This document shows positions 26,173 through 35,131 of a stretch of 64,000 nt of DNA, in pieces (position 1 is the stretch's first letter; each line of letters starts with the position of its first letter). The position numbers were made by a program, and so were the translations under genes. The DNA is taken from contig JAIOSF010000026.1 in NCBI GenBank assembly GCA_021107755.1, positions 1 through 64,000 of the forward strand, read 5' to 3'. The notes under the pieces are model-generated. The model worked only from the letters and a program-made list of their open reading frames with translations, made no database searches and was not told where the DNA came from. The DNA is from Arcobacteraceae bacterium. Lineage in GTDB: Bacteria; Campylobacterota; Campylobacteria; Campylobacterales; Arcobacteraceae.

Positions 26173-27411
26173 ATGAAACAAGAAGAATTGATCTGTGACT
26201 TTTGTGGTAAAACAGTCAAAGAAGTAAATAAAATATTTAGTGCAGAAAATGCACATATCTGTAATGAATGTGTAGAAACCTGCTCAATGGTTATGCACAA
26301 AAGTGAACTCAAAAAAGCAAAAGAAGATTTTCAAAAAGGTCTTTCTGTTCCTACAAAAATCAAAGAACACCTTGACAACTATGTAATAGGTCAAAGTGAT
26401 GCGAAAAAAGTACTTTCAGTTGCTTTATACTCACACTACAAAAGAATCGATAAACCAATTTTCAAAAATGTAGAGATAGAAAAATCAAATATTATGCTTA
26501 TTGGTCCAACAGGAAGCGGTAAAACACTACTGGCAAAATCATTGGCTAAGATTATGGATGTACCATTTGCAGTTGCAGATGCTACAGCTTTAACAGAAGC
26601 TGGGTATGTGGGTGAAGATGTTGAGTCTATACTTTCACGACTTTTAGCATCAGCTGATTTTGATGTGGAGCGAGCTCAAAAAGGGATTATCTATATAGAT
26701 GAGATAGATAAAGTTGCAAACAAAAGTGAAAGTGCAACAAGTGGTAGAGATGTAAGTGGAGAGGGTGTTCAGCAAGGACTCTTGAAAATACTTGAAGGTG
26801 GAGAGGTGTATGTTCCTGTAAAAGGGAGTCGTAAAAGCTCAACTACTGAAACAGTTTTATTTGATACTACACATGTACTTTTTATCTGTGGTGGTGCTTT
26901 TGTTGGTCTTGTTGGTGATGATGAACAAAAGAAAAAACATAGAAAAAAAGTGATGGGATTTATGACTGAAAGCTTTGCAGATATAACTGATGAAGTTGAA
27001 TCAAAAGACCTTATCTCGTATGGATTAATACCTGAGTTTATAGGAAGAATTCCTGTAATTGCAACACTTAATGAACTTACAACAGAAGATTTAATACGAG
27101 TTTTACAAGAGCCAAAAAATGCTATTATTAAACAATACCAAGCACTATTTGAACTTGATGGTATGGATTTAGAGTTTAATGATGAAGCATTAGCAACAAT
27201 AGCAGAACTAGCACAGAAAAAAGGTGTAGGGGCAAGAGGACTTAGAGGTATTATAGAAAAAATCATGCTTCCACTTCAATATGAACTTCCAGCATCAAAT
27301 GATATTGAAAAATGTATTATTACAAAAGAGTTTATTGAGGGTGTTGCCGATGTAATTTTAGAATATGTAAAAGAGAGTAAACCTGCTAAAAAAGAGAAAG
27401 AAAATGGATGA
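26173..27411 (+). CDS. clpX: nif-associated ClpX unfoldase
   Basis: ClpX unfolds proteins for the ClpP protease. This 412-residue copy is complete: C4 zinc finger (CDFCGK...CNEC), Walker A GPTGSGKT, pore loop GYVGEDVES, Walker B IIYIDEIDK, sensor IPEFIGRIPV and the ARG of GARGLRG. The loop that binds ClpP reads MGF where Escherichia coli has IGF. The RKH substrate loop reads RKS. The sigma54 promoter and the absence of clpP beside it suggest a second, nitrogen-fixation copy like ClpX2 of Azotobacter vinelandii, which turns over NifB and NifEN. A housekeeping clpX is expected elsewhere. Confidence 0.88.
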   Translation: MKQEELICDFCGKTVKEVNKIFSAENAHICNECVETCSMVMHKSELKKAKEDFQKGLSVPTKIKEHLDNYVIGQSDAKKVLSVALYSHYKRIDKPIFKNVEIEKSNIMLIGPTGSGKTLLAKSLAKIMDVPFAVADATALTEAGYVGEDVESILSRLLASADFDVERAQKGIIYIDEIDKVANKSESATSGRDVSGEGVQQGLLKILEGGEVYVPVKGSRKSSTTETVLFDTTHVLFICGGAFVGLVGDDEQKKKHRKKVMGFMTESFADITDEVESKDLISYGLIPEFIGRIPVIATLNELTTEDLIRVLQEPKNAIIKQYQALFELDGMDLEFNDEALATIAELAQKKGVGARGLRGIIEKIMLPLQYELPASNDIEKCIITKEFIEGVADVILEYVKESKPAKKEKENG

Positions 27412-27754
27412 TCTCTCCACTGTATATGAGTGGGCAAGAACAGAAAAATTTAACGAGGTAGATTTACATTACTGTACACTTTTAGCTTTGAAAATTCTTG
27501 ATGATTCATGTAAAATGGACTATGATAATTATAATTTATTTATCTCTGTATATGATGGTATTGTAGATAAAAACCCAACCCCATTTGATAAAAAGGTGCA
27601 TCAAATCATAGCTATGTCTAGAACTGATAATCCTATTAAACCCAAAAAAGAGTATGAAGAGGTTATCCATAACTTACGGGTAGCAATGATGAAAAATATG
27701 GATAAACCATCTATGAAAGCTTTTAAACAACTTGTTTGGGACAATCAAAACTAA
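27404..27754 (+). CDS. unknown 116-aa protein coupled to clpX
   Basis: I do not recognise this family. The protein is soluble and mostly helical, with a Trp/Tyr-rich start (VYEWARTEKF) and two cysteines that are not in a metal motif. It overlaps clpX by eight bases, so it is translated together with it under the sigma54 promoter. This makes an adaptor or delivery factor for the nif ClpX a reasonable but untested guess. Confidence 0.78.
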   Translation: MDDLSTVYEWARTEKFNEVDLHYCTLLALKILDDSCKMDYDNYNLFISVYDGIVDKNPTPFDKKVHQIIAMSRTDNPIKPKKEYEEVIHNLRVAMMKNMDKPSMKAFKQLVWDNQN

Positions 27755-27782
27755 CTCTCTTTATAAACGATAATAACACTTA

Positions 27783-27796
27783 TTGACATAAGTCAA
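27783..27796. promoter_or_regulatory. Fnr/Dnr-type box before moaA
   Basis: TTGAC-ATAA-GTCAA is a perfect palindrome of the Crp/Fnr type. It lies 50 bases before the moaA start. Confidence 0.7.
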
Positions 27797-27845
27797 AGAA
27801 ATACTTTTTTATTTACTCTACAATTTTAATACTAGGAGTATTATT

Positions 27846-28826
27846 ATGTTAGTAGATAGTTATAATAGAGAAGTAGATTATTTAAGAGTTTCTGTAACAC
27901 AAAGATGCAATTTTCGATGTCAGTATTGTATGCCAGAGAAACCATTTGAGTGGACTCCCAAAGAACAGCTTCTCTCATATGAAGAGATGTTTAAATTTAT
28001 TAAAGTATCTATTGACAATGGGGTTAAAAAGATACGGATAACTGGTGGAGAACCACTTGTTAGAGATGATTTAGATAAGTTTATTAAAATGATTTATGAT
28101 TATAAAAGTGATATTGATTTAGCACTTACTACGAATGGATTTTTATTAAAAGCACAGGTTAAAAAATTAAAAAATGCAGGTCTTAAACGGATTAATATAT
28201 CTCTAGATTCACTTGAAAAAGAAACCTTCTGGTATCTTACAAAAAAAGATGCTTTAGAGACAGTTTTAAGTGGAATTGAAGCAGCACTTAGTGAGGGATT
28301 ATTTGTAAAAATCAATACAGTTATGATGAAAGATATTAATGAACACGAAATAATTTCATTGTATGAGTATGCAAAACAAAGAGGTATTCAAATACGATTT
28401 ATAGAATATATGGAAAATGAAAATGCTACATCATATTTAAAAACTTTACCAAGTAAATATGTTTTAGAAGAAATATCAAAAAAACATCTCATAGACGAGA
28501 TAGAAAAAAAAGAAAGTTCTGCTGCAAAACTATACAAAGATGAGAGTGGTTTTGTGTTTGGTATCATTGAACCTTATGATGATAGTTTTTGTAAAAGTTG
28601 TAATAGAATACGCCTTAGTGCTGAGGGAGATTTAATCCCTTGTTTGTATTTTGAAGATTCGTTAAATATAAAAAGTGCTATAAAATCTGATGAAAGATTA
28701 GAAGAAGTTTTAAAAACAGTTGTAAAAAATAAACCAGAAAAAAATAAGTGGTCATACAATACAAATAATAATATAGATACAACTTCTGAAGTCTCCAGTA
28801 GAGCTTTTTATTTTACGGGAGGGTGA
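27846..28826 (+). CDS. moaA: GTP 3',8-cyclase (molybdopterin synthesis)
   Basis: MoaA catalyses the first step of molybdenum cofactor synthesis together with MoaC. The N-terminal radical SAM motif CNFRCQYC binds one [4Fe-4S] cluster. The C-terminal CKSCNRIRL and a following Cys (IPCLYF) bind the second. ITGGEPL is the SAM-binding motif. The length, 326 residues, is typical, but the usual C-terminal GG is present in the form FTGG. The Fnr box upstream fits the need for cofactor when nitrate reductase Nap is made. Confidence 0.96.
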   Translation: MLVDSYNREVDYLRVSVTQRCNFRCQYCMPEKPFEWTPKEQLLSYEEMFKFIKVSIDNGVKKIRITGGEPLVRDDLDKFIKMIYDYKSDIDLALTTNGFLLKAQVKKLKNAGLKRINISLDSLEKETFWYLTKKDALETVLSGIEAALSEGLFVKINTVMMKDINEHEIISLYEYAKQRGIQIRFIEYMENENATSYLKTLPSKYVLEEISKKHLIDEIEKKESSAAKLYKDESGFVFGIIEPYDDSFCKSCNRIRLSAEGDLIPCLYFEDSLNIKSAIKSDERLEEVLKTVVKNKPEKNKWSYNTNNNIDTTSEVSSRAFYFTGG

Positions 28827-28876
28827 TTCTATAAAAGTTTAATTGTTTAGAAATATGTAAATAAAGGATTTAATCA

Positions 28877-30283
28877 ATGGATATAAAATCATTATATAAA
28901 TTAAATGTGGTAGCTGTTGATGATGAGGAGATGATACTTAAACATTTGGATAATCATATCTCAAGGTATTGTAATAAGTTTGAAAAATTTACAAGTGCAA
29001 TTGAAGCATATGAATATATATCTACTTCTACAGTTGATATTGTTATAAGTGATATAAGAATGCCATTAATGAATGGAATAGAATTCTCAAAAAAAGTCAA
29101 AGATTATAAGAAAGATATAATTGTTATTTTGCTTTCGGCTTCTAATGATGCTGACTACTTAATGGAAGCTATTAATGTTGGAGTTGATAGGTTTTTGCCA
29201 AAACCCTATAGCATAAAAGAACTCATAGAGATTTTAGAAAATTATGCAACTCAAATTGAGAGTATAAAAGAAGTTAAATTATACAATGAGTTTATAGTCA
29301 ATAAACTCAAGATAAAAGAAAATAATTTCAAGGATATATTATATTATCTTGAACAATACAATGATGCAATTAATCAAACAAATCTAGTTAGAAAATTTGA
29401 TTCAAATGGAAAAATAATAACTACAAATAATAAGTTTACAAAAACTTTAGGAATGTATTCTTTAGCAAACCAATTAAAAGAGATAAATTCTTTTGATGTT
29501 ATAAAAAATACAACATCTTCAAGTGATAATTTTTTTAACAATTTAATTATTTATGAAAATCAAAACCAAAAAAGCTATATTGAATCTACATATATACCTA
29601 TATATAAGTATGATCAAACACTATTAGAAGTATTAGAAATAAGTTATGATGTTTCTGAAGTCTATAAACTCAATGAAGAGATACAAAAAACACAAGAAAC
29701 GGTTATATATATGTTAGGAACATTGATAGAGAGTCGTTCAAAAGAGACCTCAAATCATCTAAAAAGAGTAGCTTTATATGGGGAAATAATAGGGAAAGCT
29801 TATGGGCTTGATGACAAACAAATGGAGCTTATGAAAATCTCTTCACCTTTACATGATATAGGTAAAATTGGTATTCCTGATCATATTTTAAATAAACCAT
29901 CATCACTAAGTGATGAAGAATATAGAGTTGTAAAAGAGCATTCTAAAATAGGCTATGAGATACTTAAAAACTCAAATAGAGATATTTTACAAATAGCAGC
30001 AGTTATTGCTTATTCACATCATGAGAATTGGGATGGAACAGGTTATCCTCAAAATTTAAAAGGGGAAGAGATAGATATATACAGTAGAATAATAGCTGTT
30101 GCCGATGTATTTGATGCTTTAACTCATGATAGATGTTATAAAAAAGCTTGGTCTATAGAAGAAGCTATTGATTTTATTAAAAAGGAAAAAGGAAAAAAGT
30201 TTGAACCTAAAATAGTTGATATGTTTTTAGAATCAATAGAAGATATTTTAAAAATTTATCGAAAGTATACTGAAAATGACTAG
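28877..30283 (+). CDS. receiver-HD-GYP response regulator
   Basis: The 468-residue protein has a receiver domain (about 1-125; phosphoacceptor Asp in IVISDIRMP), a PAS-like middle region (about 165-270) and an HD-GYP domain (about 275-460; HDIGKIGIPDHIL and HHENWDGTGYP). HD-GYP enzymes hydrolyse cyclic di-GMP, and the intact motifs suggest activity. It overlaps the following histidine kinase gene by eight bases, so the two form a two-component pair. Confidence 0.9.
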   Translation: MDIKSLYKLNVVAVDDEEMILKHLDNHISRYCNKFEKFTSAIEAYEYISTSTVDIVISDIRMPLMNGIEFSKKVKDYKKDIIVILLSASNDADYLMEAINVGVDRFLPKPYSIKELIEILENYATQIESIKEVKLYNEFIVNKLKIKENNFKDILYYLEQYNDAINQTNLVRKFDSNGKIITTNNKFTKTLGMYSLANQLKEINSFDVIKNTTSSSDNFFNNLIIYENQNQKSYIESTYIPIYKYDQTLLEVLEISYDVSEVYKLNEEIQKTQETVIYMLGTLIESRSKETSNHLKRVALYGEIIGKAYGLDDKQMELMKISSPLHDIGKIGIPDHILNKPSSLSDEEYRVVKEHSKIGYEILKNSNRDILQIAAVIAYSHHENWDGTGYPQNLKGEEIDIYSRIIAVADVFDALTHDRCYKKAWSIEEAIDFIKKEKGKKFEPKIVDMFLESIEDILKIYRKYTEND

Positions 30284-31727
30284 TCTCAATTTTTTGGATA
30301 TTTTTAAAAATGGAGATAAATTAGAAAAAAAACTACTATTAAACCATATAATTGCACTATTTTTACTATTAAGTATGGTAAGTATCTCTTATGTGATTTT
30401 AACATCTATAATTAGTATGCAAAGTGATAGCTCTTTATTAGTTAACAGCTGTGGAAAACAAAGAATGTATACACAAAAAGTACTTTATTTAGTTAATAAT
30501 TTTTCAGCAAAAAAAGAAAATGATTATTTAAAAAAATTGATAAGTGAAGAGTTAGGATTACTCCAGCTAAATAACAACTATTTAGTTGCAAAATTAAGTG
30601 ATAAAAAATCAGTTAGTTTTCAGAATCAAGAGGTAATAAATTTATTTCAAAATGAAAAGGGTATTAATAGTAAATATCTTCAATTTAAAAATAGTATACA
30701 AATATATATTGATAATAGAGAAGAAAAAAACTTATTAAAGATAGAAGAGTATGGAAGAGAGCTTTTAAATCTTTATGATGATACCACTCAGACTTATCAA
30801 GATATGTCGAAGTTAAAAATTAAAAAATTATTATTTTATGAAAAAATAATATTTATAATATCACTCATTACAATAATTCTTGAGGGATTATTTATCTTTA
30901 GACCCGCTATATTTGAAGTTTATAAAAAACATTCAAAGCTTAAAAAATTAAATAAAAAATTAAATATAGAGGTGAAACTTCAAGTTGAAGCATTAAGAGA
31001 ACAAGAGCAAATGATGATACAACAAGCAAAATTAGCAGAGATGGGTGATATGCTTAGTGATATTTCGCATCAATGGAAACAACCTCTTACAATTTTATCA
31101 ATGCAGTTAGAAAATATGCAGTTGGATATGGAAGATATGGGGATTAATAATAAACTTATAAACGAATATTTCACAGAAAGTTTTACTCTTATAAAACATA
31201 TGTCCACTACAGTAGAAGATTTTAAAAACTTTTATAGACAAGATACTGAAAAAAGAACATTTAATATATACAAAGCAATAGAAGATGTTGTAAATATTGA
31301 AAAAAGTGTATTCTATAAATATACCATAAAAAATGAGATTATTAGTGATACAATAGATATAGATTTTTTTGGATTTTATGGACAATTTAAACAAGTTGTT
31401 CTAAGCTTAACAAATAATGCAATTGATCAAATTGTTGAAAAATATGAAGAGGGGTCTTTACAAAAAGGTGAAGGTAAAATAAGTTTTACAATAATCAAAG
31501 ATGCAAATACAATAAGTATTACAATAAGTGATAACGCAGGAGGGATAGAAAAAAGTATTCTTAACAAAATATTTATACCTTATTTTACAACTAAAGAAAC
31601 AAAAGGTGGTTCTGGAATTGGTTTATACATGGCTAAAACAATTATAGAAAAAAATTTCAATGGAATACTAAGTGTAAAAAACAATCAGTTTGGTGCTGAT
31701 TTTAGTATAAATTTAGATACGAAGTAA
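30276..31727 (+). CDS. histidine kinase with NarX/PilJ-type sensor
   Basis: The 483-residue kinase has a membrane span near residue 25, a periplasmic PilJ/NIT-like domain with SCGKQRMYTQK, a second span near 195, a coiled coil and a kinase core. The phospho-His lies in DISHQWKQPL. ATP-binding boxes are NNAIDQIVE, ISDNAGGIE and GGSGIGLYMAK. The GKQRM helix resembles the P-box of nitrate sensors NarX/NarQ. It is paired with the upstream HD-GYP regulator, so it could link nitrate or a related anion to cyclic di-GMP. The ligand is inferred. Confidence 0.87.
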   Translation: MTSLNFLDIFKNGDKLEKKLLLNHIIALFLLLSMVSISYVILTSIISMQSDSSLLVNSCGKQRMYTQKVLYLVNNFSAKKENDYLKKLISEELGLLQLNNNYLVAKLSDKKSVSFQNQEVINLFQNEKGINSKYLQFKNSIQIYIDNREEKNLLKIEEYGRELLNLYDDTTQTYQDMSKLKIKKLLFYEKIIFIISLITIILEGLFIFRPAIFEVYKKHSKLKKLNKKLNIEVKLQVEALREQEQMMIQQAKLAEMGDMLSDISHQWKQPLTILSMQLENMQLDMEDMGINNKLINEYFTESFTLIKHMSTTVEDFKNFYRQDTEKRTFNIYKAIEDVVNIEKSVFYKYTIKNEIISDTIDIDFFGFYGQFKQVVLSLTNNAIDQIVEKYEEGSLQKGEGKISFTIIKDANTISITISDNAGGIEKSILNKIFIPYFTTKETKGGSGIGLYMAKTIIEKNFNGILSVKNNQFGADFSINLDTK

Positions 31728-31762
31728 GATTGAAACTTAACTTATAAATACACCTTTTAAAA

Positions 31763-31776
31763 TTGATATATATCAA
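31763..31776. promoter_or_regulatory. Fnr/Dnr-type box before the DUF2249 operon
   Basis: TTGAT-ATAT-ATCAA is a perfect Fnr-type palindrome, 55 bases before the ATG at 31831. Confidence 0.75.
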
Positions 31777-31830
31777 TGTCAAGTATAGTCAAAATAGATA
31801 TGATTATATAAATTAAAAGAAGGATAAAAA

Positions 31831-32169
31831 ATGATTCCAAATGATGCTTTAACTATTGAACAAGTAGGTGCAACTGTACCTTTTTATGAGTTTGTACAAG
31901 ATGGTATAAAATTTTATGGTTTTGATACAAGTAAAACGCCACCACCAGAACCTATGGTAAATGCAATGATAGGACTTAAACTTTTAAAAGAAGGTGAAAA
32001 ACTTATGATGATAAATCACAAATCACCAGGGGGACTTTTCCCTAAGGTTGAAGGTGAATTTGATTTTGAAGAGACTACTTTAGAAGATGGGCGAGCTTGT
32101 GTTATTTTTAGTAAAAAAAGTGAGATAAATCAAGCTACTGATTTTTCTCAAAATAGTTGTAATGGTTAA
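31831..32169 (+). CDS. DUF2249-like protein
   Basis: The 112-residue protein resembles DUF2249/TusA-like small proteins: PPPEPMVNAMIGLKLLKEGE followed by a short strand and GGLFPKVEG. Such proteins often sit beside nitric oxide and denitrification genes. It heads a plus-strand operon that converges on norQ. Function is unknown. Confidence 0.65.
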   Translation: MIPNDALTIEQVGATVPFYEFVQDGIKFYGFDTSKTPPPEPMVNAMIGLKLLKEGEKLMMINHKSPGGLFPKVEGEFDFEETTLEDGRACVIFSKKSEINQATDFSQNSCNG

Positions 32170-32186
32170 AAGTGTAGCGTTTAATC

Positions 32187-33422
32187 ATGGCAATTTCACA
32201 ACAATTTGCTCCACCATTTAAGCTAATAGCACCTTTTTTTATCATCTCTTTGGTGATATTTATAGCTGCTATTATTTTTTTATTTGGTTATGATGTAACA
32301 AATATGACAATTACTGATAATTTTGTATTGTCTTTTGTTCATCTTTTCTTATTAGGCTTTGTGATGATGGGGATATTTGGTGCAATGGCACAGCTTGTCC
32401 CTGTTGTTTTAGAAGTAGAGCATTTTGCAGTTGAGTTATATTATGTGATATATCCCTTGCTTTTTATAGCTACTATTATGATGGTGTTTGGATTTTATAA
32501 CTATCCTTTGCTTTTGTCATTTGGAGGAGTTATTGCTTTTATATCTTTTGCTATATTTTTATTTGAAACATTTATGACTCTTTTAAAAGTAAAAAAACAA
32601 AGTTTTATCTCTTTGAGTGTGATTATCTCTAATTTGTTTTTACTTTTTGGACTTATTGCTGGGCTATTGATGGCATTTGGTTTTAGTGGATTTATTAGTG
32701 TAGATTTTCAAAGTTTGTTAAGAATACATATTTTTCTTGTATTTTTTGGATATGTTGGAGTTACTATTATGGGAATGAGTTACATACTTATCCCTATGTT
32801 TTGGCTTTCACACTCTTTTGATGTACGATTTTTACATTATGGTATAGGGATATTGTCTAGTGCTGTAGTTGTTGTGGTATTGGGGGAGTTATTTCATTTT
32901 ACATCACTGTTTGCAGTAGGGTTTATTTTGACTATCGTGGCTTTTAGTTTATATCTTTATGAAATATATTTGATATATGCTACAAGAGTTAGAATGCAAA
33001 AAGATATTTATTTTTATTATATAGTTTATTTTATGGTTAGTTTTTTTGCATCTATAGCTTTAGCAATTAGTTATTATTTTATAGACAATGAAACTATCCT
33101 GAAGCTTTTTAGTTTTGTAGTATTATTTGGTGTTGTAAGTTCTTTAATTGTAGGACACTTGTACAAAATAGTTCCTTTTTTGATTTGGTTTGAGAGATTT
33201 TCTCCACTTGTAGGAAAACAAAAAGTTCCAATGTTAGCAGATATGGTGCCAGAACGAAGTGCAAATTTTACATTTTATTTTCATCTTGTAGGATTTCTTT
33301 TGGTGTGTGTTAGTTTGATTTTTGGTTTACAAGATATTTTTAAAGCGGGATGTAGTTTTATGGTTATTGGGGCAATATTTTTACTAAAAGATATTGTATA
33401 TATGATAAATTTTAAGGGGTAA
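32187..33422 (+). CDS. polytopic membrane protein, about 12 spans (NnrS/NorB-like)
   Basis: The 411-residue protein is almost entirely membrane spans (about twelve). Histidines lie within hydrophobic segments (FVHLFLLGFVMMG, VEHFAVEL, VGHLYKIVPFLIW), a pattern seen in haem-binding membrane proteins such as NnrS and haem-copper oxidase subunit I relatives. I cannot assign it more precisely. The neighbours (DUF2249, an iron-sulfur assembly factor, nor genes) suggest a role in nitric oxide or haem/copper metabolism. Confidence 0.75.
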   Translation: MAISQQFAPPFKLIAPFFIISLVIFIAAIIFLFGYDVTNMTITDNFVLSFVHLFLLGFVMMGIFGAMAQLVPVVLEVEHFAVELYYVIYPLLFIATIMMVFGFYNYPLLLSFGGVIAFISFAIFLFETFMTLLKVKKQSFISLSVIISNLFLLFGLIAGLLMAFGFSGFISVDFQSLLRIHIFLVFFGYVGVTIMGMSYILIPMFWLSHSFDVRFLHYGIGILSSAVVVVVLGELFHFTSLFAVGFILTIVAFSLYLYEIYLIYATRVRMQKDIYFYYIVYFMVSFFASIALAISYYFIDNETILKLFSFVVLFGVVSSLIVGHLYKIVPFLIWFERFSPLVGKQKVPMLADMVPERSANFTFYFHLVGFLLVCVSLIFGLQDIFKAGCSFMVIGAIFLLKDIVYMINFKG

Positions 33423-33425
33423 ATA

Positions 33426-33728
33426 ATGTACACTAAAGAAGAAATTTTTAAAGCAGTATCAACTGTAAATGATCCAGAAGTAGGATTTAATCTTGTGGAG
33501 ATGGGACTTATTTATGATGCAACTTGTGATGAAAAAGGTGACGCAAAAGTAGTTATGACACTGAGTACAAAAGCTTGTCCTTTGCATCAGATGATAGTTC
33601 AATGGGTAGAAGAAGCAGTTTTACGAGAGTTACCAAAGGTTGAAAATATAGAAGTTGAAGTGGTTTGGGAACCTGTTTGGAATATCTCTATGGCTACAGA
33701 AGAAGTGAAACAAAAACTTATAGGATAG
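33426..33728 (+). CDS. MIP18/PaaD-type iron-sulfur assembly factor
   Basis: The 100-residue protein is a DUF59 (MIP18) domain: IFKAVSTVNDPEVGFNLVEMGLIYD at the start and TKACPLHQMI with the conserved Cys in the middle. Relatives (SufT, PaaD) help deliver iron-sulfur clusters. It starts three bases after the membrane protein gene and probably matures a metalloprotein of this cluster. Confidence 0.85.
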   Translation: MYTKEEIFKAVSTVNDPEVGFNLVEMGLIYDATCDEKGDAKVVMTLSTKACPLHQMIVQWVEEAVLRELPKVENIEVEVVWEPVWNISMATEEVKQKLIG

Positions 33729-33729
33729 G

Positions 33730-33915
33730 TTGTTGAAAAAACTTTATGGAAGTTTGATATTTTTCTTCTATTTTGTAAAATATCCAATAGTAATATTTTT
33801 ACCAGTTGCTTATTGGGTATTAGATTATCCAAATAGTGTAGTGATGGATATTTTGTTTATTATATCTTTTATTTTGATATTAAAAGATATTGTTTATCCA
33901 TATAAAAAAGAGTAA
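33730..33915 (+). CDS. 61-aa membrane protein
   Basis: This small protein has two hydrophobic spans and a basic start. It begins with TTG at 33730 (or the next TTG at 33733), right after the stop of the DUF59 gene. No ATG is available near the N-terminus. The family is not recognised. Confidence 0.6.
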   Translation: MLKKLYGSLIFFFYFVKYPIVIFLPVAYWVLDYPNSVVMDILFIISFILILKDIVYPYKKE

Positions 33916-33930
33916 AAAGGGGAAAGTAGT

Positions 33931-34350
33931 ATGATATATCTTACTATAAAATTAGTACATATATTTTCAGTGTTTATTTATGGAGGTTTCTTATTTACAG
34001 ATAATCTTTTTTTAGCAAAAATGAAAAGAGATTTAAGTGATGATGAACATTCAAAAATACGAGAGTATTTTATGCAATATGTGCGAAAAGTTGTGCCAAA
34101 AGCTTTGGTTGTTGCTGTTGTTTCAGGAGTTTATTTATTGTATGTAAACTTTGGAGTTATTGAAGAAACTGGTTTGTCAAATTTTCAAATAGTATTAGGT
34201 ATCAAAGCTTTTTTAGGTCTATGGCTTGGAGTTCGTGGAATTCTACAAGTATTTTTTGGAATACAACCTTTGGTTTTCAAAAGTCATTTAGTACCTTTTA
34301 TACTTGTAATTATCATCATCTTTTTATCGCAACTTATGTTTAGTGTTTGA
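33931..34350 (+). CDS. four-span membrane protein (CopD/DUF2269-like)
   Basis: The 139-residue protein has four membrane spans and an N-terminal KLVHIFSVFIYGGFLFTDN, resembling the His-containing first span of CopD-like or DUF2269 membrane proteins that can bind haem or copper. AAAGGGGAAAG precedes the ATG. It is the last plus-strand gene and overlaps the end of norQ by 11 bases. Confidence 0.65.
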   Translation: MIYLTIKLVHIFSVFIYGGFLFTDNLFLAKMKRDLSDDEHSKIREYFMQYVRKVVPKALVVAVVSGVYLLYVNFGVIEETGLSNFQIVLGIKAFLGLWLGVRGILQVFFGIQPLVFKSHLVPFILVIIIIFLSQLMFSV

Positions 34351-35122
34351 CAAAATGTAAAGAGATGAGTTTTTCTAATACTTTTAAAACATCATCTTCA
34401 TCACTTAAAGATTGTACTATAGAGTGAATACAAGCTTCATAAGGATCAAATCCTTGTACTATAAGTTTTGCTGCGTACACTAGAAGTCTAGTTGATACAG
34501 CTTCTTGAATATCTGTATCATCAAGTTTTCTTATTTCGTGTGCTATTGAAACAAGTTTTATTGCAGTTTGTTCATCTATACCACTTTCTTTGATGATAAT
34601 CTCTTTTTCAATATCTTCATTTGGATAAGTAAATTCCAAAGAGATAAATCTTTGTTTTGTGCTTGGTTTCATACCTTTTAAAACATTTTGATAACCAGGG
34701 TTATAAGAAACTACTAACATGAAATCAGGATGTGCCTCTATAACTTCCCCTGTTCTATCAATTGGTAAAACTCTTCTATAATCTGCTAGTGAATGCAATA
34801 CAACAGTTGTGTCTTTTCTCGCTTCAATTATCTCATCAAGATAACAAATTCCACCTTCTCTTACAGCTTTTGTAAGTGGTCCATCTTGCCAAAAAGTACC
34901 ATTTTCATCTATTAAGTGTCGACCAACCAAATCAGCAGCACTTAAATCATCGTGACAAACAACTGTATATACTTTTCGATTGAGTTTTTGACCCATATAC
35001 TCTATAAATCTAGTTTTCCCGCATCCTGTTGGACCTTTTATAAGCACTGGTAAATTCATCTTAGCTGTTGCTTCAAAAAGTTCTATTTCATTTCCTTGTG
35101 CTACATAAAATATATCTGACAT
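34340..35122 (-). CDS. norQ: nitric oxide reductase activation ATPase
   Basis: NorQ is a MoxR/CbbQ-type AAA+ ATPase that works with NorD to insert the non-haem iron into NorB. Walker A is GPTGCGKTR and Walker B is ICYLDEIIE. The length, 260 residues, is typical. It follows norD after nine bases in the order norC-B-D-Q. Confidence 0.95.
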   Translation of the reverse strand: MSDIFYVAQGNEIELFEATAKMNLPVLIKGPTGCGKTRFIEYMGQKLNRKVYTVVCHDDLSAADLVGRHLIDENGTFWQDGPLTKAVREGGICYLDEIIEARKDTTVVLHSLADYRRVLPIDRTGEVIEAHPDFMLVVSYNPGYQNVLKGMKPSTKQRFISLEFTYPNEDIEKEIIIKESGIDEQTAIKLVSIAHEIRKLDDTDIQEAVSTRLLVYAAKLIVQGFDPYEACIHSIVQSLSDEDDVLKVLEKLISLHFVKH

Positions 35123-35131
35123 ATTTTTCCT

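Noticed and set aside
26769-27266. 165-aa minus-strand ORF inside clpX
   Set aside because: It is a Ser-rich antisense shadow of clpX, whose frame is fully supported by motifs.
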